A stretch of 64,000 nt of DNA from Solanum dulcamara (Eukaryota > Streptophyta > Magnoliopsida > Solanales > Solanaceae): the NCBI RefSeq assembly GCF_947179165.1, contig NC_077243.1, forward strand, positions 35,042,001 through 35,106,000. Reading direction: 5' to 3'. The notes beneath the pieces were generated by a model. That model saw only the letters and a program-made list of their open reading frames with translations. It was not told the DNA's origin and searched no databases. This document shows, piece by piece, positions 12,201-22,357 of this stretch; the first letter of the stretch is position 1, and every line of letters begins with the position of its first letter. Position numbers and translations under genes: made by a program.

Positions 12201-12580
12201 CTATGGTCAAGATGAATTTGGCTATAGGTTCTATGATCCAGTACACAGCTGATTAGGAGTCGAGATGCTATATTTGTTGAACATTAAACCATCAATGATA
12301 TAAGAAAAGCAGATAAGGAAGTTCCTACTCCCTCAAATGATTCAACAAGCTTTAGGTTGAATTTTCCGATAGAATTACCAACTCAAGTTGAATATGAGGT
12401 TCATGATGACTATCTGCAATATGCAGATGATGTAGGTATTCCCCAGGAAAATGAATCTAAAGAAGAGGATGCGGATGGTGGTCATACATAGCCATCAACT
12501 CCTAGAGAGTCTCTAGTACTCTTAACAAGATCTAGTAGAAATGTGTAGCCTTCTACTAGATATCCAGCTGATCAATGGGT
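12200..12580 (+). pseudogene. copia-2 integrase C-terminal tail and acidic linker
   Basis: Translation in shifting frames gives a short GYGQDEFGYRFYDP-like block near 12198-12240, typical of the end of copia integrase. A poorly conserved acidic and serine-rich linker follows (ENESKEEDADGG near 12450), then LTRSSR near 12520, the usual lead-in to RT. Several stops are present. Confidence 0.65.
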
Positions 12581-13400
12581 TACACTAACTGACGGAGGAG
12601 AACCAGAAAGCTTTAATAAAGACATGGATGATGAAAACAAAGAAAAATAGATGGAAGACATGCAAGATGAAATGAAATCCTTGCATGAGAATAAAACGTT
12701 TGATCTCTTGAAGTTCCCTAAAGGCAAAAGAGCATTGAAGAATAAATGGGTGTTCAAAATCAAGCATGAAGAACACGGAGTCCATCAACGTTTTAAAGCA
12801 AGACTGGTCATCAAAGGTTTTAGTAAAAAGAAGGGCATCGACTTTGACGAGATATTTTCACCTATCGTGAAAATAACATCCATTAGTATTGTGCTAAGGC
12901 TAGAAGCAAGGCTCAACTTAGAGATTGAGTAGATGGATGTGAAGCCTGCCTTCTTACACGGAGATAGAACAACCAGGGGGTTTCAAAGTAAAGGAAAAAG
13001 AGGATTATGTCTGCAGAATGAAGAAAAGCTATTATGGCTTAAAACAGGCACCAAGACCATGGTATAAGAAGTTTGAATCTCTTATATGAGAGAAAGGCTT
13101 CAAGAAAACTACTGCAAATTGATGCTTGTTTATCAAGAAAATTCTCTGAATATGATTTTTTTATCCTTCTACTCTGTGTAAATGATATGTTGATCATTGG
13201 GAAAAATATTTCAAGAATCAACAGCCTTAAGGAGAAATTGAGTAAGTCTTTTCTTGTGAAAGACTTAGGATTAGCAAAGCAGATTCTTGGCATGAGAATT
13301 ACAAAAGATAGAGGCACCAATAAGTTATGGGTATCTCAAGAGAAGTATATTGAAAAAAATACTTCAGAGATTCAATATGGACAAGGATAAAGTGGTTAGT
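12581..13400 (+). pseudogene. copia-2 reverse transcriptase remnant with altered YVDD box
   Basis: Conserved RT blocks are EMKSLHENKTFDLL, KNKWVFKIK, KARLVIKGFSKKKGIDFDE and FSPIVK (12651-12870). An MDVKPAFLHGD block near 12933 and a broken GLKQAPR-like block near 13040 follow. The catalytic box expected as YVDDML reads CVNDML near 13175-13192, replacing one of the paired aspartates. KSFLVKDLGLAKQILGMRI (13240-13300) closes the domain. Frames shift near 12925 and 13060. Loss of the catalytic Asp means dead RT even without the frame breaks. Confidence 0.88.
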
Positions 13401-14145
13401 TATCCTCTTGCTAATCACTTTAGATTAAGTTCCAGTATGTGCCATTCTACTGTCAAGGAGAAGGAAGAAATGATTAGAATACCATATGCCTCAGCAGTTG
13501 GATGTTTGATGTATGTCATGGTATGTACACAACTAGATATTGCTCATTCGGTTGGAGTAGTGAGTCGTTTCCTTTCAAATCCTGGAAAGAAACATTGGAC
13601 AACTATCAAATGGATTCTCAGGTATCTTCGAGGTATATCCAAAATATGTTTATGTTTTGGAGAGGCAGAACCTATGTTAGTTGGATATAGAGATGTAGAT
13701 TTAGCTAGCGATGTTGACTCGAGGAAGTCTACATCGGGATACTTGATCACTTTTACATGGGGAGTTGTGTCATGGCAGTCAAGGTTGCAAAAATGCGTGG
13801 CACTTTCTACAATAGAGAAAGAATTTATTGCGGCAACAGAAGCATGCAACGGGTTGCTATGGATGAAGAAGTTCTTGAATGAAATTGGCTTCCAATAGGA
13901 AAAGTATGTGTTGTATTGTGACAGTCAAAGTGCAGTTCACCTTGGAAAGAATTCCTTCTTTGACTCGAGATCAAAACATATTAATGTCCACTATCACTGG
14001 ATTCGATATGTATTGGAGATGATGTACTTGAAGCTGGAGAAGATACATACCTTTGAGAATGGATTAGATATGCTGATAAATATTTTTATGAGGGAGAAGT
14101 TTGAAAACTGTCGACAAGCAGCAGGAATGACCGAGCTTTCATGTA
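13350..14145 (+). pseudogene. copia-2 RT C-terminus and RNase H remnant
   Basis: An open frame of 182 codons (13350-13898) holds YASAVGCLMYVMVCTQLDIA, the thumb-connection block. RNase H follows with GYRDVDLASDVDSRKSTSGY, SWQSRLQKCVALSTIEKEF and TEACNGLLWMKKFL. After a TAG at 13896-13898 the frame continues with YCDSQSAVHLGKNSFF and RSKHINVHYHWIR to about 14145. The expected YxDAD motif reads YRDVD. It would remove the RNA strand after reverse transcription. Confidence 0.85.
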
Positions 14146-14148
14146 GTC

Positions 14149-14161
14149 GAAAGGGGAAAAA
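14149..14161 (+). other. copia-2 polypurine tract
   Basis: The purine run GAAAGGGGAAAAA lies immediately before the 3' LTR. It is the expected primer for plus-strand synthesis. Confidence 0.8.
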
Positions 14162-14162
14162 T

Positions 14163-14695
14163 AGATGTAATGCTTCTCCTACATGACAAAATGCAACCTG
14201 GCATTATGGACAAGTCAAAAGGATTGTATAACTTTTGATTATGGAAAGTCAAAAATGGCGTGAAGGGAAGAGAAGACAACTTTGATTTTTCATTTGAAAA
14301 ATCAACGCTCACCTAACTCGTTTCATTTGGCTATAAATAAACCATTCTCTCTTAGTCTTTAATATATCATAATAGAATAACAAGAGTAAGTAAGCATTCT
14401 TCGCTTAGAGAGATTGAAGACGTTCTTCAATAAAAGAGAGTTATTTCGTATTTCTTATGAGAGGTTCTTAAAAGAGTGGGTTAGTAACCAAAGAAGTTCT
14501 TTGATTAGAATGAGTTATTGTGAGACTCTCTTTGTACGCCTACTATTTGTAATAGTGAAAGATTGTTCGGAGTTGATTTGTGGACGTAGCCCAAAAGTTT
14601 TAGGTGAACCACAACTACATTAAATTTCTAGTGTCTACTTTGCTCTATTTATTCCTCTAATTTTTTTATCGCTTATTCCGCTGCGTTCCCCAACA
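14163..14695 (+). repeat. copia-2 3' LTR
   Basis: This 533 bp LTR matches the 5' LTR from GATGTAATG through the TATA box (CTATAAATAA, 14331-14340) to CCAACA. It lacks the 63 bp duplication. The first base differs (A for T). The host repeat AAACA follows at 14696-14700. Confidence 0.87.
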
Positions 14696-14985
14696 AAACA
14701 CGGTATATATATATACACCTCTACTTTAAACAATAATATTCTAATTTCAATGGATGGTTATTCAAATAACAAAGGCCAAATATAAACTCTTCTAATTAAT
14801 TTCTTCAGTAAAAAAGTAGTGAAAAGGTATCAAAATCTTCCGCTTTTGTCGTTTCCTTTTAATCAAGAGGACCCAATGCAATTACAAGTGATATTCTAAA
14901 GGTAATTTAATTATCACGCTAATTTTTGCCCAAGACATAGTAATATTGTATGTTTTTCACTATTTAATTGCCAAGGTAAATTTTG
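14696..14985 (+). pseudogene. Subtilase fragment between copia-2 and the Tekay-like element: intron plus one exon
   Basis: After the AAACA repeat the sequence resumes with CGGTATAT, a probable splice donor, and an intron ending TTCTTCAG at 14808. The 93 bp exon 14809-14901 encodes, with one frame slip and a stop, SAFVVSF*SRGPN and AITSDILK, the conserved segment before the catalytic Ser. A GTAATT donor follows. The intron is cut at 14985 by the Tekay-like element, whose left target repeat TTTTG is 14981-14985. Confidence 0.85.
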
Positions 14986-17308
14986 TGTCACGCCCCGGGA
15001 GGGTACCCTAGACGTGACCGACACTCGAAAGCCATTACTGGCCTTCAAGAGAACCACCTGATTCAGTCACACTATTATTCAATCACATTCACTCAATGGA
15101 GGATTTAATCATAAACACACTATTCACATTATGGGGCCGAAGGCTAAACACTATCAGCTCAACAAAACAAGTATAATAAGACTCCTCAAAACAACAGTCC
15201 AACCTCCCCACACTTTAGTCTATGAAGCCTCTATCAAAGTCTAGGAGGTGCCAATGACAAGCCCATGGCTACCAACAATCAGAATAAAGGAAACAACACA
15301 AAACTATACAGGGATCTCAACATCCTCCGGAAACTAGGAGGACTCACCAAGTAGCTGGAAGTGTGAAGATCTTCAACGGTGCGCTGGGTGATGATCTCTG
15401 GTACCTGTCTCTGCATCATGAAACGATGCAGGCCAAATGGCGTCAGTACGTGGAATGTACGAGTATGTAAAATGGCCGAAAAAAACAACATCAGAAAAGG
15501 ATCAACCAACTCGAAAATCTCAACTCATAAATAAGTAACAACTCACTCAAGTGTCTTAAGTCTAACAAGAAATGGTTTAGTAGGGACCAAATCACATGCC
15601 ACTCAACTCAACTAACTCGGAGTACTATCAAGACCTAAATGAGAGTTTCTCTTATCTGACAACCATCACTTATGAGCCAGTGATAGTACAACAATCAGAC
15701 GTTGTTGTCACATCCATCCATACCTTTCCAGGTCATGAACGCCTCCCTAATCATGGATTCCATCAATTAGTCAAGTCCTACCATTTTAGGACAATAAAAT
15801 GGGAAACATGCGACTTTAACGGTTTGATCCCATGGAAAACATCCAACTTTAACGGTTTCATCCCTACTTACGTTGGCGGCGTAGTTTCTGGGTTCAAGTA
15901 TGGACTATACCCTCACCCACTTCGATGCTCGATACTCCTTCCATGACTCTATACTCATAAAACTCCCTCCAATCATCTCAAACAAGCCCTCACGGCTAGA
16001 TTCATTTAGGACTTTGCCAACTCCTCAACTCTATCCTCAATTCGACTCAATCGAGTTATAATGGCAAGTCTCATTTAGGACCTTGTCCACTCGTCAATTC
16101 TATCCTCCAATCAACTCAATTAAGACTAATTTAAATAAGCATTTACAACATCCCACAAACATAACAAACCAATCCTCTCCTCATTTATCACTTCCTTAGG
16201 ACTCGTCACAACTCTAAGGTTTTAAACCAACAATTCAAGAGGAATAAGACATTTAAGGAAATTGTCACAATCAACATAATCACATGGTTAAAGAAATCAA
16301 CAAAGCATATTAACAAACCATCTCCATCAATTCATGCTAACATGAAGGTTTAGAAATCCTTAGCTCAACAACTTCAACACAATAAGAATCAAATTAATAG
16401 TAGGCGAGACTCATTCAAACATAAACCATATCAACAAACTCAATTCTCATGGACTTCTAACTTCAAATAAGAGTAGGGCACATGGGTGGACTCAACTCAT
16501 GCTTTGAGTAGCCTTACATACCTTAGAATAGATTCTTGAAGAAACCTTGTTGTTGGGTCTTCAATGGAAACTTGGAGTCTTGAAGCTCTTGGAACAATTC
16601 CTTGTTGGAAATGGAGAAGAAGAAGAAGAAGAAGAAGAATAGAGAGAGATTTCTACGGCTTTTTAGAGAGAGAGAAAGGCTGAAAATGATCCAAAATGCC
16701 CAAGGCTTGATACATATATTATTTGGGATAATTCCCAAATTACCCTTTCTCGAAAATTCTGAAAAATAGGTTGAAAATGCTCCTAGCGCGATAGTGGCGC
16801 GTCGCGATAGATCGATTAGGCCTAAAACCTGCAAACCTGTTAGTGGCGCACCACGCCAAGAACCAAACTACTGAGGCATATTCTTGGCGCGATAGTGGCG
16901 CGTCGCGCCCTTACAGCGCCAAGGCCATATTTTCTGGGTTCTGGAAAATAGGCTTGAAAACCCTGCACACCTCGTAGTGGCGCGCCGCGCCAGGGACTAA
17001 ACTACTGAGGCATGTTCTTGGGGCGATAGGGGCACATCGCGCCACTGCGGTGCCAAGCCCAGATTTCTAGCAGTTGCAACCCAGGCCTAAAATTCCTATC
17101 GAGCTAGTTCGTCTTAGGATCGTAATATCTTTTGACTCCGAACTCCAAAAATTATTTTCTTGGCGGCGTTGGAAAGAAGACTCGAACACTCTTCAATTAC
17201 TCAGGGACTCATCTTAACTCAAGCATATACTTCACAATAAATGAGTTCACCCCTACACGTATACAAGAAGGGTCTGAATCTTAGGAAATTTTTTTGAGGG
17301 GTGTTACA
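14986..17308 (-). repeat. 3' LTR of the Tekay-like element (left copy)
   Basis: The left LTR is 2323 bp. Compared with the right LTR it lacks about 160 bp near 17195 (the block present at 24488-24645) and keeps about 25 bp near 15130 that the right copy lost. In a ~185-base stretch (15596-15780 against 22937-23120) I count about 16 differences, so LTR divergence there is roughly 8-9%. The minus-strand frame at 16523-16834 and the + frame at 15596-15946 are non-coding LTR sequence. Confidence 0.93.
16772..17060. repeat. CG-rich tandem repeat inside the Tekay-like LTR
   Basis: Two clear copies with a ~134 bp period, plus a partial third, share AGTGGCGCG, CGCGCC and AAACTACTGAGGCAT (the last at 16865 and 16999). 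This is a CpG cluster in AT-rich DNA. The equivalent block of the other LTR (24075-24355) has many of the same CG sites changed to TG or CA. Confidence 0.75.
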
Positions 17309-17420
17309 TTATCTCTCCATTGGGATCATTCATCCTCGAATGACGAGTAACCAAGAATGGACTTGGGGTACAAATCATAATTAGAATTCAGTCATTCAAC
17401 CAATCAAATTCTCAAACATA
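17309..17420 (-). other. Tekay-like element: polypurine tract and 3' untranslated segment
   Basis: On the minus strand, GGAGAGATAA directly precedes the TGTAACA start of the 3' LTR and serves as the plus-strand primer. No coding signal is visible between it and the chromodomain frame. Confidence 0.7.
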
Positions 17421-17834
17421 TTACCAATCAAACTCATAATGCACAGACAAATTCAAGTCAAGAAAATGGACATTACCTTCAACATTCTCGTCGGTAGGCA
17501 CAAATAGATGTGGATATTTAGATTTCATGTCTTCCTCCACTTCCCAGGTGGCTTCCTCAACAAATTTATTTCTCCACAGGACTTTAACTAAGGCGATCTC
17601 TTTGTTCTTCAATTTGCATATTTGGGGATCAAGAATTTAGACCGGGACCTCTTCATAGGATAAGTTATCCTTAACTCCAATACTATCAATGGGGACTACC
17701 AATGAGGGATCGCCTAAGCACTTCTTCAACATCGAAATGTGGAATACCGTATAAATAGAGGCTAGCTCTGAGGGTAACTCCAACTCATATGCAACACTCC
17801 CAATCTGCCTCGAAATCTTGTAAGGACCAATATA
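17421..17834 (-). pseudogene. Tekay-like integrase C-terminus and chromodomain
   Basis: Minus-strand translation gives a GPYKISRQIG-type integrase tail near 17815, then LSYEEVPV*ILD. The chromodomain core follows: ALVKVLWRNKFVEEATWEVE, then EEDMKSKYPHLF. Such chromodomains guide integration, often toward heterochromatin marks. The TAA in PV*IL sits where I expect CAA. Aromatic residues of the histone-binding cage are only partly present, as in many Tekay-type domains. Confidence 0.85.
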
Positions 17835-18860
17835 TCAAGGACTGAGCTTTCCCTTCCTTCCAAACCTCATGACGCCCTTCATGGGTGACACTTTCAAGTA
17901 TACCCAATCACCCACCTCAAACTCTAAGTCTCTCCTCCTTACATCGGTGTAAGATTTTTGTCGGCTTTGGGCTGTATTTAGCCTATCTTGAATAACTCTC
18001 ACCTTCTCCATGGCTTGATGAACAAAATCAGGTCCAATCAACTCAAGTTCACCAACTTCAAACCATCCAATTGGTGATCTACACCTCCTCCCATACAAAG
18101 CTTCATAAGGAGCCATTTGAATGCTTGTATGGTAGCTATTATTATATGCAAACTCTATAAGAGGTAAGTGATCATCCCAATTTCCTTTGAAGTCAAGCAC
18201 ATAAGCTCTCAACATATCTTCCAACGTCTTGATGGTGCGCTCCGCTTGGCCATCTGTCTGGGGATAAAAGGCCGTGCTAAGGTTCACCTTTGAACCCAGT
18301 CCCTTCTAAAAGGATTTCCAAAATTGGGAGGTGAATTGAGATCCTCTATCTGAAATGATAGACAAAGGAATCCCATTCAACCTGAAAATCTCCTGGATAT
18401 ATAACTTTGCATAGTCTTCTGCGGTGTCAGTAGTCTTAACCGCCAAGTAGTGAGTTGATTTCATCATTCTATCCAAAATTACCAAAATCGAATCATGTTG
18501 CTTTCGGGACTTCAGAAAACCTATAATAAAGTCCATGTTGATCATCTCCCACTTCCATTCCGGAATTTCTATGTTTTAAGCTAAACCACATGGCCTTTGA
18601 TGCTCAACTTTCACCTGTTGGCAATTCAGGCACTTGGAGACAAATTTCGCAATATCTCTCTTCATCCCACTCCACTAATAGACTTCCCTCAAGTTATAAT
18701 ACATCTTTGTAGAGCCCGGATGAATAGAGTATTTGGAACTATGCGCTTCGGCCATAATCCTCTCTCGAACATCATCGACATCAAGTACACACAATCTAGT
18801 TTGGTACCTTAACACACCATCTCCCCCTTTGGTAAAAACCATTACCTCTTATTTGTGAAC
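17835..18860 (-). pseudogene. Tekay-like integrase
   Basis: Integrase joins the cDNA to the target. The N-terminal zinc-binding HHCC region is recognisable near 18600-18760 (HSSKYSIHPGSTKMY and CLNCQQVK). The catalytic triad is visible: the Asp of ILVILDRMMKS, the Asp of ISDRGSQFTSQFW and the Glu of QTDGQAERTI. PYEALYGRRCRSPIGWFEVG confirms the gypsy family. Stops interrupt it at VY*WSGM (expected TGG), GLA*NIE (expected CAA), SF*KGLG (expected CAG) and SP*YIG (expected CGA). Between stops the frame is long and conserved, so the decay is moderate. Confidence 0.9.
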
Positions 18861-19766
18861 AACTCCCTTCATTTGGAGAAGGATGGGATCTTGGTCTTGT
18901 TTCTCCTTTACCTCTGCCACAAGTGAGGATGTAGACCCATCCTGAACAGTAACTCTACCTTCATTGTTCTCTTCAAGACGAACTCCCAATCGGGCTAATC
19001 TATGTACCTCCTTCGCTAATTCTCTCCTTCCCTCCTCCACATGGGTAATGCTACCCACAGACAACCTGCGAAGAGCATCAGCAACAATATTTGCTTTACC
19101 TGGGTTGTAGAGGATGCTCATATCATAGTCTTTGAGTAGTTCAAGCCACCTCCTTTGCCTCTGGTTGAGTGCCTTTCGGCTGAAGATGTATTATAAGCTC
19201 TTGTGATCGGTGAATACATCAACATGCACTCCATACAAGTAGTGGCGCCAAATTTTAAGGGAAAATACCATAGCTGCCAGTTCAAGGTCATGAGTTGGGT
19301 AATTACTCTCATGAACCTTAAGCTGTCTTGAAGTATAAGCTATCACCTTCCCCTTATGCATCATCACACAGCCCAAACCAACTCTAGATGCATCACAATA
19401 GATCACGAAACCTTCTGTTCCATCAAACAAGGTTAGAACAGAAGCAGTGGTTAGCTTGGCCTTCAATTTCTGGAAACTTTCCTCACAAGCATCGGACCAT
19501 TGAAACTTAGCCTTCTTTTGGGTCAGTTTGGTCAATGGTGATGATATGGATGAGAATCTCTCTACAAACCTTCGATAATAGCTAGCCAAACCCAAGAAGC
19601 TGTTTATCTCTAATGGGGATGTGGGTCTTGGCCAATTCTTCACAGCTTTAATCTTCTGAGCGTCAACCTGAATACCATCTCTAGATATAATGTGGCCTAG
19701 GAAGGCCACTGATGCAAGCCAAAATTCACATTTAGAGAACTTTGCATACAATACCTGGTCTCTCAT
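18861..19766 (-). pseudogene. Tekay-like RNase H and connection domain
   Basis: The minus-strand frame ending at 19191 contains [20 protein letters not shown] and [16 protein letters not shown]. RNase H follows with the catalytic-type [44 protein letters not shown] and FTDHKSL. A frame change near 19191 leads into the next segment, with NIVADALRR near 19090. A one-base frameshift near 19765 separates it from the RT frame. Confidence 0.9.
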
Positions 19767-20520
19767 TGTGAGATGACTCTAAGATGATGGGCGTGCTCCT
19801 CCTCATTTTTGGAGTAGACTAGAATATCATCTATGAATACAATCACGAACATATTAAGGTATGGTTTAAATACTCGGTTCATGAGATCCATAAAAGCTGT
19901 GGGGGCATTAGTCAACCCGAAGGACATCACCAAGAACTCAAAGTGGCCATAGTGGGTCCAAAAAGCTGTCTTTGGGATTTCGCACTCCCTCACCTTCAAC
20001 TGATGGTAGCCCGATCGTAGGTCTATCTTTGAGAAACAAGTGGCACCCTGAAGTTGATCAAATAAGTCGTCTATTCTGGGGAGAGGGTATTTGTTCTTTA
20101 TGGTGACCTTGTTCAGCTGTCTATAGTCAATACACATTCTAAGGGACCCATCTTTCTTTCACATAAATAGGACCGGAGCACCCCATGGTGAGACACTCGG
20201 CCTAATGAATCCCTTATCTAACAAGTCTTTCAACTGTTCTTTCAACTCTTTTAACTCAGCCGGAGCCATTCTATATGGAGGGATTGAGATAGGCTGGGTA
20301 TCAGGAAGGACATCAATCCCAAAGTCGATCTCCCTATCAGGAGGGACTCCAGGCAGATCTTCAAGAAAGACGCCAGTAAAGTCATTGACAATAAGAACCG
20401 ACTCAAGGGATGGAGACTCAATATTATCATCTTTTACTCGGACAAGGTGATAAATGCACCCTCTTGAGATTAGCTTCCTAGCCCTAAGGTAGAAAATAAA
20501 CTTAACATTAGGCACGACAG
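19763..20520 (-). pseudogene. Tekay-like reverse transcriptase with intact FIDD box
   Basis: The minus-strand frame gives [40 protein letters not shown], a stop, then [47 protein letters not shown] and the catalytic [10 protein letters not shown]. All core RT blocks are present. The frame is broken only by a TGA near 20158 and the frameshift near 19765. This is the best preserved pol segment in the window. Confidence 0.93.
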
Positions 20521-21039
20521 GACTCCCCTTCCACTCTATGAAAGCCTCATTCGAGAATTTGAACTTAACAATATGAGTCCTATAATCAATAGAAGCATAG
20601 CGACATAAAGCCAGTCCATGCCAAGTATCACATCAAAATCAACCATGTCCAACTCAACTAAGTCAGCCAAGGTGTCCCTGTGATGAATTGACATAGTGCA
20701 ATCTCTATAGACTCTCTCAGCTAAGACAAAATCACCGACATGAGTAGCAACATTGAAAGGCTCAAGGATACACTCAAGGATTTTATCAAACTTACTTGCC
20801 ATGTAAGGAGTCACAAAATATAGTGTGGCACCCGAATCCATCAAAACATAACAGTCAAGAGAAGAGACTAAAATCATACCCGTCATGGCATTTGGAGAGT
20901 TCTCTTGATCTTGGCAACTACTCATGGCATATAAACGGTTTGTACCTTCCCTCGTGCCTGAAGTAGTGCCCCTCTGATCACCCCTGGCCGGTGGTGCGGT
21001 GGTAGAATACTGGGCTCTATTTCCCCCTGTTGGACACAA
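20521..21039 (-). pseudogene. Tekay-like aspartic protease
   Basis: Minus-strand translation contains the retropepsin active site LMDSGATLYFVT and the later hydrophobic LGMDWLY. LDCYVLMD leads into the active site as usual in gypsy elements. A frameshift near 20600, directly after the GMDWLY block, displaces the linker to RT. The linker's [12 protein letters not shown] sequence is readable in the next frame. Confidence 0.88.
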
Positions 21040-22141
21040 CCTCTAAAAATGATCCATTTGGCCGCATTTATAACAACCAACCCTTCCCGGTCTGCACTCT
21101 CCCAAGTGGAGCTTACCACACTTGACGCATGGTGGCTTCCCCTACAAACCTTGACCCACTCTAGCTTGGGATTGAGAACCCTAGGGTCTGAAACTCTGGC
21201 GACTCTGCCCCTGCCGATCATACCTGTTCTCTGGCATAGGTGCACTGACGGTAGATGAGGCATAGTTTGAAGGACCTATTGCCATTGTTTTGCTTCTGTT
21301 CATTCTCCTGCCCAGCTGATCTTGCCCTCTTGCTCAGATGCTCCTCTCTGTCTTTTCTCTTCTCATCCTCCACCTGTTAAGCGTACACCATTAATCTTGA
21401 AATATCTATATCGGAGATTAATAATGCCGCTTTGCACTCCTTCTTCACATGTCTTTCCAAACCGGAGACAAACTTCCTCATCTTCGACCTCACATCTGGG
21501 ATCATCTCTGGAGCATACCTGGACAGTTGGATGAACTTCAGGCTGTACTCCTTAATAGTCACGCCTTCTTGTTTTAGATTTACAAACTCCTTTACTTTCG
21601 CTTCCCTCAATTCTGAAGGAAAGAAGTGGTCAAGAAAGGCTCCCTCAAATTCATCCCATATAGCAGGTTCAGCATCCTCACCTCTACCTTGTTCCCATTG
21701 GTTATACCAGATGTTTGCCACATCCTTGAGCTGATAAGACACCAACTCAACCTCCTCAATCTCTGTAGCATGCATAGATTTCAGAATTTTCCACATTTCA
21801 TCAATAAAATTTTGGGGATCTTCATCAACCTTAGAACCCGTGAATGTCGGTGGATTCATTCTCTGAAAGTCTCTAATTCTAGTGGCAACAAATGGCTCTT
21901 GGGAACTAGAGCTAATAGTTGGCGAACTCTGGTTACCGTTCCGGGCAGCCACTAATTGAGTGAGCATTGCAATTGCCCCTCAAAATTCTGCTTTCGAAGT
22001 TGGTACAGGTGGAGTAGTAGGCATTTGAGGTGCCTCTGCATACCTCGTCGGTCGGCCTCTAGCCCTCGATGGACGTACCTCTGACTGTGGCATCCCTACA
22101 TTATTAGCATTCCTCTGGCTAGCAGTACATTTAGGAGACAT
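21040..22141 (-). pseudogene. Tekay-like gag with CCHC knuckle
   Basis: The likely start is the ATG at 22141 (MSPKCTASQRN). The N-terminal arginine-rich region is stopped by TGA near 21980, where CGA is expected. The core follows with MNPPTFTGSKVDEDPQNFID, LVSYQLKDVANIWYNQW, FEGAFLDHFFPSELREAKV and YSLKFIQLSRYAPEM. A TAA at about 21377 (CAA expected) precedes a charged segment. The zinc knuckle, CYKCGQMDHF*RLC near 21060, has a TAG where CAG is expected. It would form the particle and bind RNA. Confidence 0.9.
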
Positions 22142-22341
22142 TATCTGTAACGTATAAACGCACAAATTAAAAAGGAGTTTTGTAGAGTTTAACTCTATCA
22201 CATGAATTCAAAGTATGAAAGAAGTGAAACAATTCTTAATGTCTTATAGCCTCCTGATTATAAGTGTGATGCACAACACACCCATAAGCAAGACTCTACT
22301 AGATACAGCTTCATAGACTCCCTAGGACTCTTGAACTCTGG

Positions 22342-22353
22342 GCTCTAATACCA
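22342..22353 (-). other. Primer-binding site of the Tekay-like element
   Basis: On the minus strand TGGTATTAGAGC follows the 5' LTR by four bases. It differs by one base (T for C) from the methionine initiator tRNA complement seen in copia-2. Confidence 0.85.
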
Positions 22354-22357
22354 TGTT

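Larger units (their letters stand above)
9465..14695 (+). mobile_element. copia-2: full-length but decayed Ty1/copia retrotransposon
   Basis: The 5' LTR (9465-10060) and 3' LTR (14163-14695) flank a primer-binding site, gag (UBN2 type), protease, integrase, RT, RNase H and a polypurine tract. It has a 5 bp target duplication AAACA and lies inside a subtilase exon end. The element is about 5.2 kb. The coding region has stops and frameshifts in every domain, and the RT catalytic box is altered. The two LTRs differ by many substitutions and a 63 bp duplication, so the insertion is not recent. Confidence 0.92.

Noticed and set aside
15596..15946. 116-codon + frame, with a 141-codon counterpart at 22937-23362
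   Set aside because: Both lie in the LTRs of the Tekay-like element on its non-coding strand. The copies diverge with frame-changing indels, so conservation of a protein is not supported.
16523..16834. 103-codon minus-strand frame with a poly-Phe run
   Set aside because: The run comes from a GAA microsatellite in the LTR. The counterpart at 23824-24027 has a different length and no selection is apparent.
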